Below are positions 12,216 through 24,017 of a stretch of DNA of 64,000 bases, one piece after another. Position 1 is the first letter of the stretch, and each line of letters opens with the position of its first letter. This stretch comes from Sciurus carolinensis (lineage: Eukaryota; Chordata; Mammalia; Rodentia; Sciuridae): the NCBI RefSeq assembly GCF_902686445.1, contig NC_062224.1, forward strand, positions 54,187,156 to 54,251,155, written 5' to 3'. Position numbers and translations under genes: made by a program. The notes beneath the pieces were generated by a model, which searched no databases, was not told the DNA's origin, and saw only the letters and a program-made list of their open reading frames with translations.

Positions 12216-12631
12216 ATTTTTAGCTATATCGTAGAGCTACTACCTGGATACTGGGATATCAAACCCAACTATATGCTTTAATTTTTAAAAAATAGTGACT
12301 AAAACTTGAGATTTTTATAAATGTGCATTGCAGAGGAAAATGTTAAAGGCAGATAAAAAATCATTTGTTTAAATTCCAAACCATTCCTGACTTACAAAAT
12401 ATTTACTTTAGTATACTTAAAATTTATTGATTACCTGTCAAAAGACTTAAGTGCCTGTAGAGGAGTTTCCCTTCTAATTCATCTGTGTTGCTCATGCTGC
12501 ATTTCCAAAGGAAGTGTAGGGGAAATAATGCCGACTCAGGAAACTGGTTCCAGTAACTGTGGGAGGCAGAGATGGAAGATTTCAGTCTCTGAATTGGAGA
12601 CCGTGAACTTGCTTCATAGGACAGATTTCAA

Positions 12632-12651
12632 TTTTTTTTTTTTTTTTTTTT
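12632..12651. repeat. Poly(T) tract
   Basis: About 20 T without a recognisable SINE attached. Confidence 0.9.
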
Positions 12652-13569
12652 TGGTAAATAAATTGGGGCAGCTTTGTTAGATAGGCTAAAGGTGTCAGAG
12701 TGGAGACCCTAGTTGGCCTTGGGATGGTAGGAGAGACAGTTTACTTTTGTGGTGGGAAGTCCTCTTGCAAAATAGAAAAAGTCTCTCAGGACCTGTCTCC
12801 AGACAAGATAAAGCAAAATGTTTTGAGCAAGAAGATGAAATTTGAACATCTGCAGGTTAGTAGGAATTACTGCCGCAGTGAGATATGTATTAAATTAACA
12901 GATGCAATTATTAATTGCCTGAATAAGAATACATAAGCAAGATAAGAAGAAAAATAAGATCTAGAAACAAAAAATGATTTACTTTGCTAACTTGAGCAGG
13001 CTATTGAAATCTTTAGAAAAAGTGGCAGAACAAGTTACTCAGTTTTAAAGTGTACTTTTAATTATACTTGATGAAATCAAGAAAATGAAAGTTAAAAAAA
13101 ACTTTGTGTGATAAAAATCACTTAATTATTATTTTTATAATGGTTCAACCTAATAGTTTATATTATCTAATGATAAATTATAGTTTTTACAGTGTTGTGT
13201 TAATAACTAATAATTCATATGACTATCTTCTGAAACTACACAAATGTTTATGACTAGAATTTCCCAGTTAATCTGGAATAGAGACATTGCTGACAATTAA
13301 TTTCCTCTGAAGAACCAAAGTTTGTGTGGAGTAAGAAATCTTTGCGAGTATGGCTTCATTAAAATTGTGCTCTCTTAGTTATATTGTTACATTAGTTTAA
13401 CACTTTCCTTGAAATGTCAGTCACTGAGATCAATAGATTTCACATAGCAATATGTGTTGTTATTTTCACTTCTTTCAGAAATATAATAGAAAAATCCTAA
13501 ATTTCATGTCTGGGTTATCTGAAGGTGAAGTTAGTACAAGATTCTAATAGCTATTATTAATAATTGCAG

Positions 13570-13735
13570 TTGATTCTATTTATTGAATGCATACTATATA
13601 TTGAGGCATCATGATTTGTAAAATTTCTCATAATATTCTCAGTTTTTAGAGGGAAAATGAGGAGATTAATTAACTTGTTCAAGATTAAGAGTAGGAGTAG
13701 GCTTTGATTTTTTTTTTTTAACTGCAAAAGTATCT
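13570..13735 (-). mobile_element. MIR SINE
   Basis: Inverted MIR pattern: ATTGAATGCATACTATATAT, AGAGGGAAAATGAGGAGATT and AACTTGTTCAAGATTAAGAG. Confidence 0.65.
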
Positions 13736-14117
13736 TCCTAATTGCTACAAGATCCTGCTGTTCTCATTTTTTAAAAAAATTTCTTTCTACTGGATAATGC
13801 TAGAGGATACATTCAATATTTAACCCATCCTGGATCTAAGTTAAATTCAGCTTGGATTTTAAGGAAACATTATTTTTCAAGACTTTAAAGTATAAGCTCT
13901 GTGTGTTACAGAAAGGCCTAAGTGCTTAGTTGGGTAGAGGAAAATCTTGCTTTGTTTTTGGACTTGCTATAACCTTGGGTAGGTCAGCTGACTTCCCTGG
14001 AGGATGTTCAGAGCATTACTGATGTTATATAATTTATTGTCAGTGCCACAAAGTTGGTTAGACATGTTTCCTCCCTAATGTCTGATTAGGAAAGAAACAG
14101 AGAGACTTGAGTGATTG

Positions 14118-14141
14118 TTTTTTTTTTTTTTTTTTTTTTTT
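14118..14141. repeat. Poly(T) tract
   Basis: 24 T followed by CTCTCTCC. No SINE body is seen. Confidence 0.95.
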
Positions 14142-14816
14142 CTCTCTCCTTAAAGGTCAACCAACAATTCAGATGTCAAGTTGAAAGAAATGAACTTTTA
14201 AATATAGGTCATATACTTTTCCCCATGCCCAAATTTGATCTACCTACTAAGAAGTTTTCTCAAGGTCTTACCCTCTTGTGAGTGCATTACTAATCTAGTG
14301 TGCTTTTCTTGTATTCTGTGCCTGGTTAGTTAATAATTAACTTTCTTGTGGACCCCTAACATATCCCCTATTTTGTCCACATTCTTACAAAGTCTCTGGC
14401 TGACAAAATGACAGGCTGAATATTGTTAATGTAAGTATTTAAGTTCATATATAATACCTCTTAAGAATTGACCTAATTAAAATCATGTTTATATAATATG
14501 CCTAATAATGTCTGTTATTTATTCTTTCATATCTCAACTCTCATATAATATATCTGTTATTCATTCTTCTGTATCTTAATTCTTAACTCTTGTCATAAGT
14601 ATCTTCATTGCCCACCCAAACACTGTATGGTGGTGGCTGGCAAAAGATCTCATGTGATCTTTTCTTTTCCACTGATTTCTCAAGGAGTTAGGTCAACAGT
14701 ACTCATAATTTGACCAATTACATCCTCTGTAAAGATCATCAGAAGCAGGAATTAACACTATTTTCAGCTCCCTATCTTCAGTTGTTATGGGAATAACTCA
14801 ACCACCAGAAAGGGTT

Positions 14817-14895
14817 GAGGTTGGGAGTGTAGCTTAGTGGAGGAGCATGTGCTTAGCATGTATGAAGCATGTGGGGTTATAACCTCCTCACATGT
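14817..14895 (+). mobile_element. ID SINE, diverged
   Basis: GAGGTTGGGAGTGTAGCTTA, GGAGCATGTGCTTAGCATGT and GGGGTTATAACCTCC follow the ID core. A CA microsatellite takes the place of the tail. Confidence 0.8.
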
Positions 14896-14896
14896 G

Positions 14897-14927
14897 TACA
14901 CACACACACACACACACACATACACAC
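14897..14927. repeat. (CA)n microsatellite
   Basis: About twelve CA units lie between an ID and a B1-dID element, followed by TACACACG. Confidence 0.92.
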
Positions 14928-14931
14928 GATT

Positions 14932-15168
14932 AAGCCAGGTACATTGGTGTGTGCCTGTAACACCAGTTACTTGGGAGGCTGAGGCAGGTGGATCAGTCCA
15001 AGACCAGACTCAGCAACTTAGCAAGACTGTCTTAAAAAACAAACAAACAAACAAACAAAAAACCCCAACCAGACTAGTGCTGTAGCTCAGTAGTAAGGTT
15101 ATCCTAGGTTAAAATGCCAGTATACCAAAATGAATGGATGAATGAATGAATAAATAAATAAATAAGAT
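14932..15168 (+). mobile_element. B1-dID (MEN-type) SINE
   Basis: The sense B1 half (GCCAGGTACATTGGTGTGTG, ACTTGGGAGGCTGAGGCAGG) is joined by an (AAAC)n linker to a tRNA-like half (CTAGTGCTGTAGCTCAGTAG), with a (TGAA)n/(ATAA)n tail. This copy shows the chimaeric structure most clearly. Confidence 0.93.
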
Positions 15169-15584
15169 TTGAGAAGTCATTACAAAAATTATCTCCCCTC
15201 CATCCAGACTTTTTTTGTTTTGTTTTTTTTAATTCTGATATTTTATGGTGTTTGCATTGTATAGTTCATGATAGAATATTCTTTTGATACCACAAAGTCA
15301 GAGACAAGAAATTTTAAGAAGTGGGCCTGTTTGTCCAGTTAATACAAAATTATAAAGACTGCCTTTTTCTGTGGTTTACAAAATTGATTTTGTGAAACCT
15401 TTTGTCTGTCTTCCATTAGATACGCTGGGGTTTAAAAATGAGTTGCTTTATCCTCATTAGAAAAACAAGGTATTGTGTTAGTGTCTTCCAAATGACTTTT
15501 AGTAAGCTGGTATTCATGTTAGTAAATTAGTATTCTCCATTTTTCTAGGCTCCACATTCTATTTTTGTCCCTGCTTTTATTCTT

Positions 15585-15602
15585 ACCTTTTTTTTTTTTT
15601 TT
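15585..15602. repeat. Poly(T) tract
   Basis: A T run with no identifiable element attached. Confidence 0.85.
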
Positions 15603-16119
15603 AAATCTTCTTTATTGAACAGTAATAACTCCACCATCAACCCACCTGAGTCTTTATAGCTTTCTTGTTTGGTCATGGAGTTTAAAGTGATACTCCTCAC
15701 TCATTCATTAGGGTACTACTTTTTTCCTGAAAAGCATGAAACATGGAAGGTTAGGGAGATAAACTAATATGATATTCAGAGTGAAATGATACCTCATACC
15801 AAACTCATAGCCATATCAGAAAATCTAGTACATCATCATTACAGGCTCAGAACAGATCTGGGAAGATCCTATTTCATCTGTGGACAGTCCTGGTGACCAT
15901 TTATTTCTTTCAGCTCTAATTATAAATAATACACATTCACTGAGAAGGTGTGAAAATTTATAACCCCCATGTCATGGCAGTATGGATGTTTTGTTCACGC
16001 TTAAGCTCTTGCAATATTTTTGAACTCACATGGAACACAAAATTATTTGAATACATATAAGCTAACATTCTCTTTTAGTCTTCTGTTTACCCCTCCTCAA
16101 AAAAAATTCTTTTTGTTAG

Positions 16120-17300
16120 TCATCAGTAAAAAAGATTATTCACTAGACAAAACTGTGGGCCCAGATGGCTTCACTGGTGAATTCTACCAAATATTTAAAG
16201 AATAAATAAAGTCATATATATGCTCTTTCAGAAAATACAGGAGGAACAAATGTTGCTCAACTTATTTTATGAGGTCATATTTCCCTGATACCAGAAGCAG
16301 ATGCAATCATTAGAAAACTGTAGATCCCTGATGAAGATAAATAAAATATTCTTTAACAAAACATTTGCAAATTTAATTCAACAATGCATAAAATGAAGGT
16401 GAACATAGAGATAATGAGAAAAATATTTGCTAAAATACATCACCTATTTGTGACTGAAACACTTAGGAAATATGAATAGAAGAAAACTTGCTTAACCTAA
16501 TAAAGGCAATGAGAAAACAACAGCAAGCATTGTTATATGAATTTGTCCTTTTAAGTTTGGGAATGCGAACACAATACCATCATATGGTAATTCTGTCTTT
16601 CTTTAACAAGTGTTTCTATCTAGTATAGAAGATAAACAACAAAACAAAAAAATTGAAAAAGTAAAACTGCCAGTATTCATGACATGATTATGTACATACA
16701 AATTTCAAATAAATTGGAAGTAAATTATCAAATTTATAGATTATTAGAAGACATAAAATTTCCATGATCACTAAATTCAAAATTGATATCCAAAAATCAA
16801 TTGCATTTCTCTGTTAGCAAACATAAACTTTTAAGGTATTTTACAGTGAATGCTCTTAAAGCAGCATTGAAAGAATCAGAATCAAATATCTTATATGACA
16901 CTGAATAAAAATGTGGGGCTAGGGAGGTATAGCTCATTGGTAGAGTGCTGGTGTGCACAGGGTCCTGGATTTGATATCCAGCACTGTTTAAAAAAAAAAA
17001 AAAAAGTACCTTCAATGCAGAAACGTAACAAAGTTCAATGGGAGAAATTAGAAATTATTTAAATATGTGAACAGAATTACAGTGTTTACAGACTGACGTC
17101 TTCTCTCCACACTGATGAATTTAATGCATTTCTGATTAATATCCCATGTGTTTATGTGCTTCAGTGGGATATGACACACTGACTCTAAAATTTATATTAA
17201 ATTAAGTAAAATAATCTTAAAAAAATAAAGTTGGAGTTACTTTTCCAGATATCAAGACTTATTACAATGCACCAGAAATTAAGCTTCTTAATATGTGTTC
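16120..17300 (+). mobile_element. Old L1 fragment, 5' portion of a nested site
   Basis: Diverged L1 ORF2 is recognisable from the peptide GPDGFTGEFYQIFKE at 16159-16203, then ATTGATATCCAAAAATCAAT and CCAGATATCAAGACTTATTA. It carries many stops and indels, so it is an old dead copy. It is interrupted by an ID at 16915. At 17317 the full-length younger L1 begins, and the old copy resumes at 23409. Confidence 0.8.
16915..17005 (+). mobile_element. ID SINE inserted in old L1
   Basis: GGGGCTAGGGAGGTATAGCT to GATATCCAGCACTG with an A16 tail. L1-type sequence continues on both sides. Confidence 0.9.
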
Positions 17301-17316
17301 AAGAATACTTAGACAC
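17301..17316. repeat. 5' target-site duplication of full-length L1
   Basis: AAGAATACTTAGACAC matches AAGAATACTCAGACAC at 23393-23408 at 15 of 16 positions. The pair brackets the whole L1. Confidence 0.95.
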
Positions 17317-17480
17317 GGAAGATCCAAGATGGTGGACTAGAGGGTGACTGCATCTCCTGTCGCTCCAGAACTCAGGATTCAAGAAGGGGAGGTATTGAGA
17401 GACTCGGACCAACATAGAGCCGTGGGGTGAATCTCTCCCACTGGGTGAAGCTCGGCCTGGGCGGCAGGCTAGATCCACAG

Positions 17481-17900
17481 CCAGCTTCTAGGAGCAGGCC
17501 CGCCCAGTGAGAGCTTTTCCGCACAGAGCCAACCCCAAGCCCTGAACCCAGCCACAGACCCTGGTCCATAGGCTGCTTCTCGGACCAGGGCAGGGCAGTG
17601 AGAGACTTCTCCAAGCAGCCCTGCTCCCTCCGGCGGCAGGTGGGGCCCAGGACCAGCTTCTTGGAGCAGGCCCGCCCAGTGAGAGTTTTTCTGCACAGAG
17701 CCAACCCCAAGCCCTGAACCCAGGGGCAGGCCCTGGCCCGCAGGCGGCTTCTGGGACCAAGGCAGGACAGGGAGAGGCTTTCCCCTAGCAGCCTGGCTCC
17801 CTCAGGCCTGGGCAGGCCCTGTCTATAGTCAGCTTCTAGGAGCAGGACCACCCAGAGAGAGGATTTCAAAGCAGAACCAGCCCCCAGCCCTGGACCCAAT
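17481..17900 (+). promoter_or_regulatory. L1 5' UTR with tandem units of about 174 bp
   Basis: The landmark CAGCTTCTAGGAGCAGG occurs at about 17482, 17654 and 17830 (periods 172 and 176), each followed by CCCAGTGAGAG- and AGCCCTGAACCCA-like words. This resembles monomeric L1 promoters of other rodents. Promoter function is inferred from position and GC richness. Confidence 0.7.
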
Positions 17901-18063
17901 AGCAGGCTAGGGGCAGCTTTCTTTGGAAGCACTGCTTATCAAGTTCCTCCAAGACTTCAAGCTACTGAAGGCTGGGAGGTGATATACTGGAAATCTACAG
18001 GGACACTATAAGCCAATAGTGGAAATCTGCAATATCTCAGAGTCCCACTGATATCTGACCAAT

Positions 18064-19107
18064 ATGAGAAAACAAGGGAAGAAAATGTCCCAAACAAACC
18101 TAGATACTATATCAATAAAACCCGATGACAGCACAGCAGAAGAAATGTCAGAAATGGAGTTCAGAATGTATATAATTAAAACAATCAGGGAAGCAAACGA
18201 GGAGATGAAAGCGCAAATGCAGGCATTGAAGGAGGAGATGAAAGAGCAAATGCAGGCATTAAATGATCACACCAATCAACAGTTAAAAGAGCAAATATGG
18301 GAAGCAAAAGATCATTTCAATAAAGAGAGATACTGAGAAAAAATCACACAGAAATCCTTGAAATGAAGGAAACAATAAACCAAGTTAAAAACTCCATCGA
18401 AAGCATAATCAATAGGAGAAGAACACCTGGAAGACAGAACCTCAGATATTGAAGACAAAATATTTAATCTTGAAAACAAAATTGACCAAACAGAGAAGAT
18501 GGTAAGAAATCATGAACAGAATCTACAAGAATTATGGGATATCATGAAAAGGCCAAATTTAAGAATTATTGGGATTGAGGAAGGCTTAGAGAAACAAACC
18601 AAAGGAATGAACAATCTATTCAATGAAATAATATCAGAAAATTTCCCAAATCTGAAGAATGAAATGGAAAACCAGGTACAAGAGGCTTATAGGACTCCAA
18701 ATATACAAAATTACAACAGACCCACACCAAGGCACATTATAATGAAAATACCTAACATACAAAATAAAGACAGAATTTTAAAGACTGTGAGAGAAAAGAA
18801 TCAAATTACATTCAGGGGGAAACCAATAAGAATATCAGCAGATTTTTCAATCCAGACCCTAAAAGCTAGAAGGACCTGGAACAACATTTACCAAGCCCTG
18901 AAAGAAAACGGATGCCAACCAAGAATCTTATACCCAGCAAAACTTACTTTCAGATTTGATGATGAAATAAAATCCTTCCATGATAAACAAAAGCTAAAGG
19001 AATTTACAAAAAGAAAGCTGGCATTACAGAACATTCTCAGCAAAATATTTCATGAGGAAGAGATGAAAAACAAAGATGCAAATCAGCAACGGAAGGAACT
19101 AGCCTAA
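18064..19107 (+). pseudogene. L1 ORF1 (RNA-binding chaperone), broken
   Basis: The N-terminal part reads as a coiled coil with duplicated heptad-like blocks (MKAQMQALKEEMKEQMQALN). The C-terminal part contains the RNA-binding domain (RPNLRIIGIEEG) and the C-terminal domain (RPTPRHIIMKIPN). An in-frame TGA lies at 18334-18336, and two frame changes bracket the section up to about 18435. After that the frame is open again from 18499 to 19107. The coded protein would normally coat L1 RNA. Confidence 0.93.
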
Positions 19108-19680
19108 GGAATAGCCAAATAAAGGAGAAACCAAATCATGTCAAAAAACAAAAATGAGTCAAATGACTGGGAATACAAATCATATCACAATAGTAACTCT
19201 GAATGTTAATGGCCTGAACTCATCAATCAAAAGACATAGACTGGCAGATTGGATTAAAAAAAAATCCAACAATATGCTGCCTTCAAGAGACTCATCTCAT
19301 AGAAAGAGATACCCACAGACTAAAGGTGAAAGGATGGGAAAAAAACATACCATGCACACGGACACAGCAAAAAAGCTGGAGTATCCATCCTCATTTCAGA
19401 TAATGTGGACTTCAAGCCAAAACTAGTCAGAAGGGATAAAGAAGGACATTACATACTGCTTAAGGGAAGCATAAATCAGCAAGACATAACAATCATAAAT
19501 ATCTATGCCCCGAATATTGGCTCATCCATGTACATCAAACAAATCCTTCTCAATTCCAGAAATCAAATAGACCACAACACAATAATACTAGGCAATTATA
19601 ACACACCTCTCTCACCACTGGATAGATCTTCCAAACAAAAATTGAATAAAGAAACCATAGTTCTCAATAACACAATAAAG

Positions 19681-19786
19681 GGGCTGGGGAGATAGCTCAG
19701 TCGGTAGAGTGCTTGCCTTGCAAGCACAAGGCCCTGGGTTTGATCCCCAGCACCCAAAAAACAACAACAACAACAATAACAACAAA
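19681..19786 (+). mobile_element. ID SINE inserted in L1 ORF2
   Basis: GGGGCTGGGGAGATAGCTCA through TTTGATCCCCAGCACC with a (CAA)n-rich tail. AACACAAT flanks it at 19669-19676 and 19787-19794 as a probable target duplication. Its Pol III A-box (TAGCTCAGTCGGTAGAG) and B-box (GGTTTGATCCC) look intact. Confidence 0.95.
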
Positions 19787-22700
19787 AACACAATCAACAG
19801 TTTAGACTTAACTGACATATATAGAATATACCATCCAAGAACGAATACACTTTCTTCTCAGCAGCACATGGATCCTTCTCTAAAATAGACCATATTTTAT
19901 GCCACAAAGCTACTGTTAGCAAATACAAGAAGTTAGAGATACAACCTTGTACTCTATCAGATCATAATGGATTGAAATTAGAAATAAATGACAGAATAAA
20001 AAACAGAAACTTCTCCAATACCTGGAGATTAAATAATATGCTATTATGTGATGAATGAATAACAGAAGACATCAGGAGGTAAATTAAAAAATTCTTAGAA
20101 GTAAACGAGAACAAAGACACATCATATCAAAATCTCTGGGATACCATGAAAGCAGTACTTAGAGGAAGATTTATTTCATGGAGCGCATTCAACAAAATAA
20201 ATAAAAATCAACAAATAAACGACTTAACACTACAGCTCAAAGCCCTAGAAAAAGAAGAGCAGACCAACACCAAAAGTAGTGGAAGACAGGAAATAGTTAA
20301 AATCAGAGCTGAAATCAATGAAATTGAAACAAAGAAACAATCAAAAAAATTAACAAAATAAAGAGTTGGTTCTTTGAAAAAATAAATAAAATTGATAAAC
20401 CCTTAGCCACACTAACAAAGAGAAAGAGAGAGAAAACTCAAATTACCAAAATTCGGAATGAACAAGGAAACATCACAACAGACACAAGTGAAATACAAAA
20501 CATAATTAGAAGCTATTTCGAAAATCTATACTCCAACAAAACAGAAAACCTTGAAGATATCAAAAAGTTTCTAGAGACATATGAATTACCTAAACTGAAC
20601 GAGGAGGATATACACAACCTAAATAAATCAATTTCAAGCAATGAAATAGAAGAGGTCATCAAAAGCCTACCAACAAAGAAAAGTTCAGGACCAGATGGGT
20701 TCTCAGCCGAGTTCTACAAAACCTTTAAAGAAGACCTCATTCCAATACTTCTCAAAGTATTCCATGAAATAGAAGAGGAGGGAACCCTCCCAAACTCATT
20801 CTATGAAGTCAATATCACCCTGATACCTACACCAGACAGAGACACATCAGGAAAGAAAATTTCAGACCAATATCCTTAATGAACATCGATGCAAAAATTC
20901 TCAATAAAAGTTTAGAAAATCATATACAAAAATATATTAAAAAGATAGTGCACCACGATGAAGTGGATTTTATCCCAGAGATGCAAGGTTGGTTCAACAT
21001 CTGGAAATCAATAAATGTCATTCACCATATCAACGGACTGAAAGTTAAGAATCACATGATTATTTCAATAGATGCAGAAAAAGCATTCGATAATATACAG
21101 CATCCCTTCATGCTCAAAACACTAGAAAAAATAGGGATAGTGGGAACATTCCTTAACATTGTAAAGGCCATCTATGCTAAGCATATGGCCAATATCATTC
21201 TAAATGGTGAATAACTGAAAACATTCCCCCTGTAAACTGGAACAAGACAGGGATGCCCTCTTTCACCACTTCTATTCAACATTGTCCTTGAAACTCTAGC
21301 CAGAGCAATTAGATAAACCAAAGAAATTAAAGGGATATGAATAGGAAAAGAAGAACTCAAACTATCCTTTTTTGCTGAGGACATGATTATATATTTAGAG
21401 GAACCCGGAAATTCCACCAGAAAACTTTTGGAGCTCATAAGTGAATTCAGTAAAGTAGCAGGTTACAAGATCAATGCTCATAAATCCAATGCATTTTTAT
21501 ACATAAGTAATGAGTCTTCAGAAAGAGAAGTTAGGAAAACTACCTCATTCACAATAGCCTCAAAAAAAATAAAATACTTGGGAATCAGTCTCACAAAAAA
21601 GATGAAAGACCTCTACAATGAGAAGTACAAAACACTAAAGAAAGAAATTAAAGAAAACCTTAGAAGATGGAAAGATCTCCCATGTTCTTGGATAGGCAGA
21701 ATTAATATTGTCAATATGGCCCTACTACCAAAAGTGCTATACAAATTCAATGCAATTCCAATTAAAATCCCAATGACGTACCTTACAGAAATAGAACAAG
21801 CAGTTATGAAATTCATCTGGAAGAATAAGAAACCCAGAATAGCTAAAGCAATTCTTAGCAGGAAGAGTGAAGCAGGGGTATCGCAATACCAGATCTTCAA
21901 CTATACTACAAAGTAATAGTAACAAAAACAGCATGGTATTGGTACCAAAATAGACAGGTAGATCAACAGTACAGAATAAAGGTCATGGACACAAACCCAA
22001 ATAAATATAATTTTCTTATACTAGACAAAGGCACCAAAAATATGCAATGGAGAAAAGATAGCCTCTTGAACAAATGGTGCTGGGAAAACTGGAAATCCAT
22101 ATGCAACAGAATGAAACTAAACCTCTATCTCTCACCCTGCACAAAACTCAACTCAAAATGGATCAAGGACCTCGGAATCAGACCAGAGACCCTTCATCTT
22201 ATAGAAGAAAAAGTAGGTCCAAATCTTCAACATGTCGGCTTAGGATCAGATTTCCTTAACAGGACTCCCATAGCACAAGAAATAAAAGCAAGAATCAATA
22301 ACTGGGATAGATTCAAACTAAAAAGCTTTCTCTCAGCAAAGGAAACTATCAGTAATGTGAAGAGAGAGCCTACAGAGTGGGAGAAAATCTTTGCCACTCA
22401 TACTTCAGATAGAGCACTAATTTCCAGAATCTATAAAGAACTCAAAAAACTCTACACCAAGAATACAAATAATCCAATCGACAAATGGGCTAAGGAAATG
22501 AACTGACACTTCACAGAAGAAGATATACAAGCAATCAACAGATATGTGAAAAATGTTCAACATCTCTTTTAATAAAAGAAATGCAAATCAAAACTACCCT
22601 AAGATTCCATCTCGCCCCAATTAGAATGGTGATTATCAAGAATACAAGCAACAATAGGTATTGGTGAGGATGTGGGGAAAAAAGTACACTCATACATTGC

Positions 22701-22942
22701 TGGTGGGGTTGCAAATTAGTGCAGCCACTCTGGAAAGCAGTGTGGAGATTCCTCAGAAAGCTTGGAATGGAACCACCATTTGACCCAGCTATCCCACTCC
22801 TTGGCCTATAGCCAAAGGACTTAAAATCAGCATACTACAGAGATACAGCCACATCAATGTTCATAGCTGCTCAGTTCACAATAGCCAGATTGTGGAACCA
22901 ACCTAGATGTCCTTCAATTGATGAATGGATGAAGAAACTATG

Positions 22943-22982
<40 letters not shown>
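22943..22982. repeat. (TA)n microsatellite in L1 ORF2
   Basis: About 19 TA units. The second L1 copy has only four at the same place (near 50791), so this is an expansion after divergence. Confidence 0.95.
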
Positions 22983-22986
<4 letters not shown>

Positions 22987-23146
22987 GAATATTACTCAGC
23001 CATAAAGAATGATAAAATTATGGCATTTGCAGGCAAATGGATGAAATTGGAGAATATCATGCTAAGTGAGATAAGCCCATCTCAAAAAACCAAAGGATGA
23101 ATGATCTCGCTGATAAGCGGATGATGACACATAATCGGGTGTTGGA

Positions 23147-23191
23147 GGGGTTAGTGTTAGGGTTATGGTTAGGTTTAGCGTTAGGGTTAGG
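23147..23191 (+). repeat. Telomere-like GTTAGG tract in L1 3' UTR
   Basis: Several GTTAGGG/GTTAGTG/GTTATGG units lie in a row, ending in GTTAGGGTTAGGGAGG. The truncated L1 copy at 50967-51000 has a degenerate form. It lies in the G-rich, quadruplex-prone part of the 3' UTR. Confidence 0.9.
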
Positions 23192-23392
23192 GAGGGGGGC
23201 AAGAATGGAGGAAGGAAGGACTGTATAGAGGGAAAAGAGGGGTGGAAGGGGTGGGGGGAAGGGAAAAAATAACAGAATGAATCAAACAACATTACCCTAC
23301 GTAAATTTATGATTACAGAAATGGTATGCCTTACTCCATGTACAAACAGATAAACAACATGTATCCCATTTGTTTACAATAAAAAAAAAAAA

Positions 23393-23408
23393 AAGAATAC
23401 TCAGACAC
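23393..23408. repeat. 3' target-site duplication of full-length L1
   Basis: AAGAATACTCAGACAC, one base different from the 5' copy at 17301-17316, immediately follows the poly(A) tail. Confidence 0.95.
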
Positions 23409-23800
23409 AATGGAGTAGAATAGGAAGCCACTAATTAGATTCTACTATATAGACAGATGATTAATAACAAAGGTGCTACTGAAACGTAATGTAGTGACTG
23501 GTCATAGTGGCATGTGCTTGTAGTCTCAACTACTCTAGAGGCTAAGGCATAGGATTACAATATAAAGGCCAGCCTGAGTAAGTTAGCAAGACCCTGTTTC
23601 AAAATAAAAAAGCTGGGAATGTAGCTCAGCGGTAGAGTGCTTGTGTGGGGCCGTAAGTTTGATCCCCAGCACTAGGGGGAAGGAAAGCATTATAGTGGAA
23701 TCTTTGAAATAAAGAAAATGTGGCTAGTCGGATGGATATTCATATGGAAAAGATAATGATATATGATCTCTATCTTAGAAGCATAAAATTTTTCTAGTAT
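23409..23800 (+). mobile_element. Old L1 fragment, continuation after the nested L1
   Basis: L1-like AATGGAGTAGAATAGGAAGC and ACAAAGGTGCTACTG continue the old element interrupted at 17316. It resumes again at about 23690 after a B1-dID insertion (GATATTCATATGGAAAAGAT). Confidence 0.65.
23493..23688 (+). mobile_element. B1-dID (MEN-type) SINE in old L1
   Basis: Sense B1 half (GGTCATAGTGGCATGTGCTT, AGGCCAGCCTGAGTAAGTTA) followed by the tRNA-like half (GCTGGGAATGTAGCTCAGCG, TTTGATCCCCAGCACTAG). Confidence 0.92.
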
Positions 23801-23936
23801 TATTCTCTAATTAAAAATATTGTTATCCCACTATCTTCTTTTTTTAATTAAAAAATTTTTTTTATTCTTTTGGGTTATACATGATCACTATTTTCTTAAT
23901 CACTTGGGTCTATATGTTTCCTTTCTCATTTGTGTT

Positions 23937-24016
23937 TTTTGTGGTGCTGGGAATCAAACCTAGTGCCTCCTGTGTGCTAGGCAAGCTCTATACCACTGAG
24001 TTATATTCCCAGTCCT
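23937..24016 (-). mobile_element. ID SINE
   Basis: Inverted core: GTGGTGCTGGGAATCAAACC, GTGCTAGGCAAGCTCTATAC and CACTGAGTTATATTCCCAGT. It abuts another inverted SINE. Confidence 0.88.
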
Positions 24017-24017
24017 C

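Larger units (their letters stand above)
19154..23100 (+). pseudogene. L1 ORF2 (endonuclease/reverse transcriptase), broken
   Basis: It starts MSQMTGNTNHITIVTLNVNG, the endonuclease N-terminus. The reverse transcriptase portion is visible at 20640-21900 ([15 protein letters not shown], then [18 protein letters not shown]). At 21371-21382 the catalytic FADD box reads FAED, replacing one metal-binding Asp with Glu. A Cys-rich C-terminal section follows, ending in KTKG plus stop at 23098. Frameshifts occur at least near 19260, 20040 and 20870, and an ID lies at 19681. It cannot make a working enzyme. Confidence 0.95.
17317..23392 (+). mobile_element. Full-length L1 (LINE-1), about 6.1 kb, inactivated
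   Basis: A complete L1 autonomous retrotransposon: a GC-rich 5' UTR with tandem units (17317-18063), ORF1 (18064-19107), a 46-bp spacer, ORF2 (19154-23100), a 3' UTR with a G-rich tract, and a poly(A) tail ending at 23392. The 16-bp target duplication on both sides has one mismatch, so the insertion is fairly recent. Both ORFs are broken by stops and frameshifts, an ID sits in the endonuclease part, and a TA microsatellite has grown in the C-terminal part. It is in the same orientation as FMN2. Confidence 0.97.

Noticed and set aside
23147..23191. True interstitial telomere from a chromosome fusion
   Set aside because: The hexamers lie at the expected place of the G-rich tract in the L1 3' UTR, with a degenerate counterpart in the second L1 copy, so an L1 origin is simpler.
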